Source: Toxorhynchites rutilus septentrionalis
Taxonomy: Eukaryota > Arthropoda > Insecta > Diptera > Culicidae
Assembly: GCF_029784135.1 (NCBI RefSeq)
Contig: NC_073746.1
Location: forward strand, 229,103,882-229,167,881
Direction: 5' to 3'
DNA length: 64,000 nucleotides
Shown: one piece after another, positions 33,750 through 43,359 of the stretch
How positions within the stretch are numbered: the first letter of the stretch is position 1
How the letters are laid out: each line of letters starts with the position of its first letter
Program-made: the position numbers and the translations under genes
The notes under the pieces: model-generated
The model's input: the letters and a program-made list of their open reading frames with translations, nothing else
Database searches by the model: none
What the model was told of the DNA's origin: nothing

Positions 33750-34195
33750 CATCTGTCCGATTCAAAGAGATTGGTTTTAGTCTCATCCGTATAAAATATC
33801 TTGTTCCAAAACTCCTTAGTTTTGTTAACATATGCCTTAGCAAATTGTAGTCGTTTTTTCATATTCACCTTTGAGATGAAAGATTTTTAACAGTTAACAT
33901 GACCTCTTAGATTGTTCCTATATGCTGCTCTCCGGACAGTGTCTGTGCTGACAGGTCTTCCAATGATGTCGGCTACCTCGGTAGTCAATTTAGGAATGTT
34001 TGTATTAGGGTTCTTTCGAAATGTTCGCACAATTACTCGTTCATAATCAAAAGACTGGATACGCTTGTGTCTTCTACTCGGTAGATTTTCCATAGTTCCT
34101 TCGTATTTCCACTTGTTTATTATCATTTTTGCTGTATAGTAGGTTCTTCCGAGTATAGCTGCTATTTCCTGCAATGTCTTTCCACGACAATGCAT
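33600..34195 (-). pseudogene. Tc1-like transposase, N-terminal part, interrupted
   Basis: The - strand starts at 34195 with MHCRGKTLQEIAAILGRTYY, a helix-turn-helix of Tc1/IS630 type, then a second DNA-binding motif ending NNLRGHVNC and a stop. It continues with KRLQFAKAYVNKTKEFWNKI and FYTDETKTNLFESD, where D is the first catalytic aspartate. The frame then runs into the foldback element at 33749, so the rest of the catalytic domain is displaced or lost. A terminal-repeat-like motif 'cattcaattttgcg' lies at 34547-34560, with a relative at 34387. Confidence 0.7.
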
Positions 34196-34707
34196 ACTTA
34201 TTATGATTGTACGTGTAACAATATCTATTTATTTCCTCTGATAAAAAAAATCAAACATCAATAAAAAACAAAAACCAACACTGCCCAAACAATGTGTTGA
34301 CACCAATCACTGATGAAAAAAATAATGCTAATTCGCAAAGCAACTTACTTACAAAACTAATTTGTTCCGAGAAATTTATGGTGTACACTCAATTTTGCGA
34401 AGCCTAGAATAGAGATTGTTTTCAATTTTTAGGAATAAACAATTAGCAGAAAACTGTGTGAATAATTAATATGAATGAAAAGAATCAATGTATTCTAAAT
34501 ATTTTATACTAAATAAATGGAAAGTATCATGAAGTAGCATTTGTACATTCAATTTTGCGATTGACTGTATGTCGCATTTAATTAATTACTTTTTTACCCT
34601 GAAAAACTCAAAAATAACAAACCACACGAGACGAGTATAAATATATGAAACGTAGGTTGTTGTATAGTGGACAGCATCTAAGCTAGACGTCTGTGTTTTA
34701 TTTTGCA
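34196..34707. other. 5' flank of Tc1-like element
   Basis: 'aattttgcga' recurs at 34391 and 34551, suggesting internal repeats of the Tc1-like terminal region. No gene. Confidence 0.4.
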
Positions 34708-35948
34708 CTAGCTGACCTGGCAAACTTCGTCCCGCCAAAAATTCGTTTTTTGTTATCAATACCTTCAAACATTCACGTTTTCTTACTATGAGCAAGTTCA
34801 TGGGTCCAATCGCAGAACTGTTCATTGATTGATCTTCTATTCGTCTTCGTGGAATTTACTTTTTACTATAAAATTCCTAGTATTTCTAACAAAACTCATC
34901 ATTAGAATATCAGATTGTTTTCAGACACAATTCTCGTTCAAGATTTTTCAACCACTTGTAAATAACATGTTTCTCCGCTACATGGAATAAATGTTTCATA
35001 CAGAAAATATAATAGAATAAAGACAGCCCTAAATCGGACAATGCCTTCCTCGAGTTCTGCTCTTATCAACACATCTGGCGATCCTTTTTTCTTGTATAGA
35101 TAGAAGAAGGTATAGGAGTGCGTTTCATCACATTAAAATACATTTCCAGTTTCGAACAAAGATCAATTTCGCCAGCGCAAACATCAAATGGACTAACAGC
35201 ACTTGTCACTATATAATTGTAGAATATATTTTTAATTGCCTTCACAACCTCCATATGCCAAATTTGGTTTCGTTTGCTTGATTAATTCTGGTGTAATCCA
35301 GAAATTTGTGTTTCATTTGTATGGCACACCCCCCCCCCTTGGAGAGGGGGGTGGAGAGTCTAACCATCATAGAAATATTTATTGCAACCTAAAACCTCCA
35401 CATGCCAAATTTGGTTTCATTCACTTGATTAATTCACGAGTAATGCAGAAATTTGTATTTCAATTGTATGGCAGCCCTCCCTTAGAAAGGGAGTTGGAGA
35501 GTCTAACAATCATAAAAACATTTATTGCACCCTAAAACCTTCACATGCAAAATTTGGTTTCATTTGCTTGACTAATTCTCGAGTAATGCAGAAATTTGTG
35601 TTTCATTCGTATGGCAGCCCATCCTTAGAGAGGGGGTGGAGCGTCTAACCATCATAGAAACATTTATTGCACTTTAAAACCTCCATATGCTTAATTTGGT
35701 TCCATTTGCTCGAATTATGCAGAAATTTGTGTTTCATTTGTATGGCAGCCCTCCCTTAGAGAGGGGGTTGGAGAGTCTAACCACCATAGAAAGGGGGGGG
35801 GGCTGCCATACAAACTATCACGAAAACGTTCCCCGACCCCAAAAACCCCTACATACCAATTTTCATGGTGATCGTTTCAGTAGTTTCCGAGTCCATAAGA
35901 ATCAGATAGACAGACAGACAGAAAGAAATCCATTTTTATATATATAGA
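34708..35948 (-). mobile_element. Helitron (non-autonomous), complete ends
   Basis: On the - strand it starts TCTATATATATAAAAATGG at 35948 after host A and ends GTCAGCTAG at 34708 before host T: the TC…CTAG structure and A|T target of Helitrons. A 3' subterminal GGCGGGACGAAGTTTGCC stretch can form a wobble hairpin. It contains four tandem units of 128-146 bp (about 35260-35790), and a stretch at 34990-35254 shared with the second copy. No Rep/helicase remains. There is no target duplication, as expected. Confidence 0.8.
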
Positions 35949-36516
35949 TTGAAGATCCATTTTATTAGAAAATATTAACAATGTTATGTTGTTATATGAA
36001 CATAACATTGTAAATATTAAACATTTAAATATTTTTCATTAATGAAGCACAGTTTATTTTGAGATATTGAGTTCAAATTTATTCCGGTTGTACATTTTCA
36101 ACTCTTACATTTTAAGAATGACATTCGATTTCGATCATATAGCCACCGCGGGCCCGTTTACAGTGATCGATCCATCGGACTTAATTTTCCACTACTCAGC
36201 CTCACATTTCGACCGGAATTATGCGAATTACGCATTGAATTTTGTCTCTGAGCTCTACTAAAGTTGTTGGCCTGTTGGCACTGGTCTATGCCAACATAGT
36301 CCCATAAAAAGAAATCCAATGGCGTCAAATTGCAAAAAAAAATCACCTAGCCATGTTTGTTTTTTTTTTCAATCAGCCTGTACTTGAACAATAGGATTTG
36401 AAACAATTTTTTGGAACTTTTCAGTTTTTGATTCGATAGTATGATCAATTTTTATTTCCTTTTGGCGTGTCGTATCATTTGGATTATAAAATATCACTGC
36501 TTTGTTTTTTTTTCAA
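35949..36516. other. Unassigned, 3' flank of tubulin gene
   Basis: A short mariner-like scrap may lie at 36150-36345 on the - strand (residues FFLWDYVG resemble the FLWGYVK block of Tc1/mariner or retro-derived proteins). Too weak to call. Confidence 0.3.
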
Positions 36517-36522
36517 TTTATT
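36517..36522 (-). terminator. AATAAA polyadenylation signal, tubulin gene
   Basis: On the - strand AATAAA lies about 270 bp after the stop at 36793-36795, a plausible 3' UTR length. Positional assignment only. Confidence 0.35.
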
Positions 36523-36792
36523 GCGAAAAATATCAATACATAACTCACAACAATTGATTTAGTTTTCTTCCTTCTCGAGTTCAGTTCATATCGATGAAAA
36601 TACACATGAGCGGTTTATCTAAATCAGTGAAATTGAGATAAATCAAAGGATCAATTCTAAAGATCGCACTGCAATAAATTTGTGCTAATTCACCGTTAAA
36701 ATTATCCTGCCGGATCTTTCCAACATGAACACCAACAAATCAGGAACACGGCCATTTAGTACATATTCAATACTGTTGTTAAAAATTCGCAG

Positions 36793-38148
36793 TTATCGTT
36801 CAACTTCTTCATAATCGCTTATCAAAGTCAAAATATTTTCCTTTGCATCACTTAGATCATTTACTTCCATGCCTTCAACATACGGTCATTAAATATAATT
36901 CCAAAATATTATACATTGAAAATACTAACCTTCATTCAAGAAGTGATGAAAAAAAGCTTTCCTTTTATACATCTGTCCATACTTCAAGCTAATCCTCTCC
37001 CAGGCAGACCGTACGGCAGTGCTGTTGGAGAGCATACATGTCGCCCGTTCTACCTTCGCCAAATCACCTCCAGGAACGGCTACCGGTGGCTGATAATTGA
37101 TACCGATTTTGAATCCCGTCGGACACCAATCTACGAAATTAACTGCTTTCTTTGATTTCAGCTCCTGGATAGAACGATTTATATCCACAGGAGACACTTC
37201 ACCCCTATACAACAGGCAGCAGGACATGTACTTCCCCATACGAGGGTCACACTTAACCAGCTGACTGCCCGGTTCAAAACAGTCCGAGGTGATTTGCGCA
37301 GTTGTCATCTGCTCATGTTTAGCGTTTCTAGACGGTATTAAGGGTGCGTAGGTAATCAAGGGGTAATGGATTCTAGGGTAAGGGACGAGATTTGTTTGGA
37401 ATTCCAGAAGATCTACATTGATGGCACCAGAGAATCGCAGAGATGATGTAATGCATGAAACGATCTGAGCGATTAGTCGATTCAAATTTGTATACGTTGG
37501 TTCCGATACGTTGAGACTCCGATCGCAAACATCGTAAATAGCTTCGTTGTCCAGAAGAAACGAACAATCACTGTAATCCATGCCAGCATGTGACGAAAGA
37601 ACAGCGTTATAAGGCTCGACAATAATGGGCGAAACTCTTGGCGATGGAAATATGTTAAACTCTATTTTCGATGTTTTACCATAATCGTCAAGCAATTTTT
37701 CAAGTACAAGCGTACCGAACCCAGAACCGGTTCCCCCACCCAAACTGTGGAAGATCATGAAACCTTGTACAGTGGAGCATCCCTCAACCACCTTTCTAAC
37801 GCGATCCATCACCACGTCAATCATCGTTCGACCCAACGAATAGTGACCTCTAGCGAAGTTACTCGAAGCATCTTCCTTGCCCGTGATTAGCGTACTCGGG
37901 TGAAATAGATGCCGATAGGCCCCGATTCGTATTTCATCAATAACCGATGGTTCCAAATCCATCATAACCACACGCGGTACGCAGCGGCTTTGACCGTCAC
38001 AGCTGAAAAACGCACTGCAGTCATTATTCATCGTACAATCACAGAAGCGACCGTCCGGATAGATTCCATGCTCCAGACAGTATAGCTCCCAGCAAGCGCT
38101 TGCCATCTGCACCCCCGCCTGACCCATGTGCAATTGTATAATTTCGCG
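36793..38148 (-). CDS. Divergent alpha-tubulin (exons 38148-36930 and 36872-36793; first exon not found)
   Basis: A tubulin GTPase, probably a component of microtubules. The main exon opens after an AG acceptor with [14 protein letters not shown], implying an upstream exon that supplies the ATG alone; an intron right after the first codon is known in fly alpha-tubulins. Motifs: [10 protein letters not shown] (GTP binding), [16 protein letters not shown] with the alpha-type E that acts on beta-tubulin GTP, and [10 protein letters not shown] phase-1 donor (GTTAGT, 36929) and a 57-bp intron lead to the last 25 residues, [20 protein letters not shown] and a short end. Visible length is 432 residues against about 450. 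The N-terminal loop with the acetylated lysine is four residues shorter and lacks that lysine. The acidic tail and terminal EEY/F are absent. Several extra cysteines. No stop or frameshift. It resembles fast-evolving germline alpha-tubulins. Confidence 0.88.
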
Positions 38149-38680
38149 CTGAAAACAAGAGAAAGCGAGAAAATTAACACATAAATTACGTCGTAAGTTA
38201 TGATAAGACGTGATTGTGCTGCAATAGCTGCGAATTTTTGTTTGTCGCGTTTAATTATGGCCGGAATGTCGTTCTTTCATCTCAATAACATAATTATTAA
38301 ATTCCTGCGTTTTTCACTTTTCAACCGTATTAGCTGCTGTTTGAAATACCGATAAAATATCAAGCAAATATTGTAGTTAGCGTACAATAAGTATTCTTCT
38401 TCTTGTTTCTGCACTATAGTGACTTTCAACACTTTTGGCTGATTCGTAACTTTACTTCCATTTCGGAAAAATGAGGTATGGATGTTTCCACTACGCCACA
38501 TCACTTCCCACAGTAAGTCAATATTGTGAATCATTTAACCCTTTGAGGTCGTATTAAATTTGGGCATGAGTGTCAAACTGGTCGGAATTATTTTTCCTTG
38601 AAAAAGCAGAGGAACATGCAAGATTATGAAAAATAAACATTTTTTTAATTTTTTTGTGGACTATACATACGTTTGAATGT
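38149..38680. other. Upstream of tubulin main exon
   Basis: I searched the - strand for an ATG followed by a GT donor and found none before the Helitron at about 38690. The first exon must lie further away or be lost. 38408-38470 ('tatagtgactttcaacac') repeats 25159-25210. Confidence 0.4.
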
Positions 38681-38689
38681 TTTTATGGT

Positions 38690-40214
38690 GGTTAGACTCT
38701 ACACCCCCCCCCCCCCCTCCTCCTCTTTAAGGGTGGGCTGCCACACAAATGAAACACAAATTTCTGCATTACTCGAGAATTATTCAAACAAATGAAACCA
38801 AATTAGGCATATTGAGGTTTCAGGATGCAATACATGTTTCTATGATGGTTAGACTCTCCACCCCACTCTCTAAGGGGGGCCATACAAATGAAACACAAAT
38901 TTTTGCATTACTTGACAATTATTCAAACAAATGAAACCAAATCAGGCATATTCAGGTTTTAGGGTGCTATAAATGTTTTAATGGTGGTTTGACTCTCCAC
39001 CCTCCTTTCTAAGGGGGCCATACAAATTAAACACAAATTTCTGCATTGCTTGAGAATTATTCAAGCAAATGAAACCAAATTAAGCATATTGAGGTGTTAG
39101 GGTGTAATAAATGTTTTCATGGTGGTTTGACTCTCCACCCCCTTCTCTAATGGGGGGGGCTGCCATACAAATGGAACACAAATTTCTGCATTACTCGAGA
39201 ATTATTCAAGCAAATGAAACAAAACTTTGCATGCGAAGGTTTTAGGGTGTAATAAATGTTTCTATGGTGGTTAGACACTCCATCCCTCTCTCTAAGGGAG
39301 GGCTGCCATACAAATGAAAGACAAATTTCTGAATTACTAGAGAATTAATCAAGCAAACGAAACCAAATTCGACATGTGGAGGATTTAGGAAACAATAAAT
39401 ATTTCTATGGTGGTTAGACACTCCTCCCGCTCTCTAAGGGTGGGCGGTCATACAAATGGAACAAATTTTTTTGCATAACTCGAATGCTAATCAAGCTCAA
39501 TTTGGGATGTGAGGGTTTTGGGTATGAGGAATGTTTTATAATGGTATGACACCCCTCCCTCCTCTGGAATGAAGAAGGGGTCCCATAAAAATATTACACA
39601 TATTTCAACCAAAAATATTCCAACCAAACATGACAATTGAAAAACTTCGGAAAACTCTGAAGGAAAAAGGGAAAATTCGGAAAATTTAGTTCCCATATGT
39701 TCTACAATTACATAGTGACAAGTACAGTTAGTCCATTTGATGTTTGCGCTAGCGAAATTGATCTTTGTTCGAAACTGGAAATGGATTTTAATGTGATGAA
39801 ACGCACTCCTATATCTTCTTCTATTTATACAAAAAAAAGATCGCCGGATGTGTTAATAAGAGCAAAACTCGAAGAAGGAATTGTCCGATTTAGGGCTGTC
39901 TTTATTCTATTTTATTTTCTGTATAAAACATTTATTCCATGTAACGGAGAAACATGTTATTTGCAAGTGGTTGAAAAATCATGAACGAGAATTGTGTCTG
40001 AAAATAATCTGATATTACAATGATGAGTTTTATTAGAAATACTAACAATATTAAAGTAAAAGGTAAATTCAACGGGGTCGAATAGAAGATCAATTAATGA
40101 ACAGTTCTGCGATTGGACCCATGAACTTGCTCATAGTAAGAAAACGTGAATGTTTGAAGGTATTGATAACAAAAAACAAATTTTGGGCAAGACGAAGTTT
40201 GCCTGGTCAGCTAG
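38690..40214 (+). mobile_element. Helitron, second copy, 5' end truncated
   Basis: The 3' end GTCAGCTAG at 40206-40214 is followed by T, as in the copy at 34708. Six tandem units of 137-148 bp (38740-39500, marked by 'aaatttctgcatta') precede a 500-bp unique part homologous to 34712-35227. The TC start is not seen, so the left end is truncated or diverged. Opposite in orientation to the first copy; the two flank the tubulin gene. Confidence 0.75.
39697..39984 (+). pseudogene. ORF-like segment shared by both Helitrons
   Basis: 95 codons open: SPFDVCASEIDLCSKLEMDF, NVMKRTPISSSIYTKK, then LIRAKLEEGIVRFRAVF. The same peptide, with few changes, is readable on the - strand at 35254-35070 until a frameshift after the KK block. 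I do not recognise the family. It may be a captured gene fragment or the last remnant of a Helitron protein. The true start is unclear. Confidence 0.4.
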
Positions 40215-40549
40215 TTCGTTATAAAAATGATTATGAGCTTGAGACACTTATGCGATTATTCCAATGACATCAGACATTTATGCAAACAGTAATTCTAATA
40301 TTTATGAACAAACTTTTCCATCACACCAAAGTGTTACAATGGCTAAATTCTGCTGTTATGATTTTTGTCCCACATTTCTATGCATTCAACGCACTGGCCA
40401 TTGTCTTGTGTGGGTGATGACGTTGTTTGATACTGAGTACCGTTATCTATTACTCATAGGTACACCGTATTGATTAGTGAACAGGTTCCCTAGACATCAA
40501 GCTACGTTTAGGAAAAGCATAAACTGATACTTGGTTGAGTAAAATATTA
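40215..40549. other. Unassigned sequence
   Basis: No feature recognised; ends at the TA target of the next element. Confidence 0.4.
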
Positions 40550-41571
40550 GGCTGTCAAAAAAGCCCTGCGGTATTTCCGCGAGGTGTCGTTGTAAGCGTG
40601 TAGTTCTAGTTGTATTCATTGTATCGAGTCATACTATAGCTTGTTGGAAAGGTATTTTATAGTCCTTGTCCTATAGTCGCGCTATAATATAGTCCTTGAC
40701 AGTGTTTTGTTTGGTTAAGTCGTTCGTGAGTTATAGTGTCGCAAATATGGAGCAAAATAAAGAGAAAATCCGACATATTTTACAGTACTACTATGACAAA
40801 GGCAAAAATGCATCTCAAGCTGCCAATAAAATTTGTGCAGTTTATGGACCCGCAAAAAAACATCTTTGACCGTATCGACGCATGTGAATCGCTGCTGAAT
40901 CGCAACAAAATCGACCGTTTCTGAAGCGGATGGTGACTGGCGATGAAAAGTGGGTCGCTTACGACAACATGAAGCGCAAACGGTCGTGGTCGAAGCCCGC
41001 TGAAGCGGCTCAGACGGTGGCCAAGCCCTCATTAACGGCCAGGAAGGTTCTGCTGTGTGTCAAGGAATAATCTATTATGAGCTGCTTCCCTATGGCCAAA
41101 CGCTCAATTCGGACCTGTACTGCCAACAACTGGACCGCTTGAAGGTAGCACTCATGAAGAAGAGGCCATCTTTGATAAACAGAGGCCGCATTGTCTTCCA
41201 TCAGGACAACGCCAGGCCACACACTTCTTTGGTGACGCGCCAGAAGCTCCGGGAGCTCGGATGGGAGGTTCTTTTGCATCCGCCGTATAGTCCGGACCTT
41301 GCACCAAGTGACTACCACCTGTTTTTGTCCATGGCGAACGAGCTAGGTAGTCAGAAGTTAGCCACAAAAGAGGCCTGTGAAAATTGGCTATCCGAGTTTT
41401 TTGACAATAAGGAAGCGAGCTTCTATAACAGGGGTATTATGAAGTTGGCATCTCGTTGGGAACAAGTCATCGAACAAAACGGCGCATATTTGACTTAAAA
41501 CAGATGATTGTAACTAATTTTATGAACAAATGAAAATTCAAAAAAAATACCGTATGACTTTTTAGACAGCC
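40550..41571 (+). mobile_element. mariner (DD34D) element with internal deletion
   Basis: TA at 40548-40549 and 41572-41573 flanks inverted ends GGCTGTCAAAAAAGCC and its partner (…agtctaaaaagtc inverse, ending gacagcc). Length is 1022 bp, about 260 bp shorter than a complete mariner; the loss falls after the first 34 transposase residues. Confidence 0.88.
40747..41498 (+). pseudogene. mariner DD34D transposase, deleted and frameshifted
   Basis: It starts ATG 40747 with MEQNKEKIRHILQYYYDKGK (first helix-turn-helix), then jumps after AVYGP to the catalytic region. First D is in VTGDEKW (40933 region), second in FHQDNARPH, third in LAPSDYHLF, with exactly 34 residues between the last two. The WWDWK motif has been lost in a small deletion near 41060 that also shifts the frame. 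The C-terminus from CQGIIYYELL is open to TAA at 41496-41498. It is non-functional. Confidence 0.85.
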
Positions 41572-41751
41572 TAATATAAGATTAGCATTGTTTTCTGCTG
41601 TGGTGGCTGAGAGCAGACAAACGACCACAAAGAGTTAAACTACCAAGATGGCAGTGCGATAATTAGTACTCGTTTGGTGTCAGACAATATTTAAAGCTGA
41701 ATTATTTAATTGAATTCCTGAAAAAATAAATTAATCACTATCTAGAGCTTT

Positions 41752-41888
41752 CAAGACATCGAGCATGTTGTTTGGTCGTGCGAGATGTATCTTGTAGCCA
41801 GATCGAATGAAAAAACCATCTTCGGACCCGAGGGAAATAACCCAATGTGCCGTCGCGGGATGTGTTGGCTCGGTTAGACCTTGATTTA
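41752..41888 (+). repeat. 3' fragment of I-clade element
   Basis: It matches the region 60911-61045 of the complete element nearly base for base at its core ('gttgtttggtcgtgcgag', 'tgtgttggctcggttagacc'), covering the last ORF2 codons. The stretch is very short and has no tail. Confidence 0.8.
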
Positions 41889-42332
41889 TTAGACTTTATT
41901 ATTTATTTCGTCAATCAAATGTAGACTACATATGTTATTACAATGTTTTCTTATATACTTATTGTTATTTTCACGACGCATGTTTTTTATTTGCTCTCTA
42001 TTCATGGTGATGTCAATTTCGTCGCAATGACGATTGTACATAAGCATCGTGCGATCAACAGGAGCGTTGCTTGCACAATTTGTTCTAGATGATTTTACTT
42101 GGAATAAGCTCCTTGTTCTTAATTGACGTCCTGGTACATAAAAGTTTAAGCCAGATAACAATTCCGCGAACCGTACGCGTTGTGAAATAAGATCGTTTAT
42201 AAAGAAAAGCATTGTAAGTTTTCTACGTTCTGGAAGTGTTTGTATGTTGATGAGCATGCAGCGTGTTTCGTATGAGGGAAGAGGGAATGATGCCCAGTTC
42301 AATTTAGGAACTGCATACAAAATAAATTGCAA
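41889..42332 (-). pseudogene. C-terminal ORF2 fragment of a Jockey/CR1-type element
   Basis: LPSYETRCMLINIQTLPERR, LLSGLNFYVPGRQLRTRSLF and SSRTNCASNAPVDR correspond block by block to 51400-51010 of the element on the same strand (PPYSDRCQLIDLGTLSSRR, FYVPPRRFRSSSF). It is the ORF2 end downstream of RT and is a diverged relative, open to its stop at 41889. Confidence 0.75.
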
Positions 42333-42339
42333 AATAGTT

Positions 42340-42905
42340 GTCCCATGTTACTTTTTGACGTTTTCCACTTTTCTTCATAAAACGTTGTTTTTATGCATAA
42401 TCTTACGGAAAAACACAAAAAAAAACATATAGTTTATTCCCAACTTTAAAAAAAACATCAAGTTCAATTGTCCCATGTTGGTATTCTATTCATAACTGTC
42501 CCACCATGTATTTTTTGTAGATCCATAATATAATAAGTCGGTTCAAGTACAAGAATTTCATGTCACACTTTCAGTAGGCCTCATGCACTCTTTTCTGATT
42601 TGGAAGAACGAACTAATTCTCAAACAAATAAGAAAAAGTTTAACAGAACACGTGTGCACCTTGTTGGCGAATACCTAATAACAAAGAGATTTATATTCTG
42701 CGAAGGTGTTGCGAATCACTCATTTCGTCATAAAACGATGTTTCTATGCATAATCTTTCGGAAAAACACAAAACAATTATCGTTTGTTCCCAGTCTATCA
42801 AAAAACAACATCAAGTTCAATTGTCCCATGTTGTCCCTGCTCCAAATGATCAAATAAACAAATAAACAGATATTCTAGGCATAACAGCCCCACCATGAAT
42901 TTTTT
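42340..42905 (+). repeat. Two direct repeats of about 170 bp
   Basis: Landmarks 'tcttcataaaacg', 'ttatgcataatct', 'cggaaaaacacaaa' and 'catcaagttcaattgtccca' occur in the same order at about 42370-42500 and 42725-42835. The 'gtcccatgtt' word occurs four times. No coding sequence. Confidence 0.65.
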
Positions 42906-43153
42906 AACCCATAATCAAGCTTGATTGATTCAGTGAGGGGATCTCATCACATTTCATTTAACAATAGTATAGTGCTTATAAAAAACCCGGTGTATTGCTA
43001 AATTAAAATGCTTAAAGCTTTTGGTAGACAAATATGCGAGAAAACTTTGATAGCGTTTTTCTCAGTTGCTGATTTTGGAACATGGGACAACTATGCGTAG
43101 AACAGCAGTATGGGTCCTAGAAGTTATGTGCAAGGCGTTTTATGAAGCTTTTG

Positions 43154-43358
43154 TTTTTGCAGCCATTCCATGCCAAACCGATATAGTGGTTCTCAGATTT
43201 CCATGAAAAGTGGTAGTTTTGTTCTTTATCGCAAAATATTAGCCACCCTAACGAAAATATTTAAAAAATACGGGTCTAATATTTTGCGATAAAGAACAAA
43301 ATTACCGCTTTTGACGAAAATCTGAGAAGCACTATATCAGTTAGGCATAGAATGGCTA
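43154..43358. mobile_element. Foldback MITE, about 205 bp
   Basis: Arms 43156-43237 and 43281-43357 are reverse complements ('ttctttatcgcaaaatatta' inner ends, 'gccattccatgcc' outer end). No coding; no flanking duplication could be fixed because the right side enters a TA repeat. Confidence 0.7.
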
Positions 43359-43359
43359 T

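Noticed and set aside
35236..35947. Frames reading FVFHLYGSPPLERGLESLT repeatedly
   Set aside because: They follow the Helitron minisatellite and shift with each unit.
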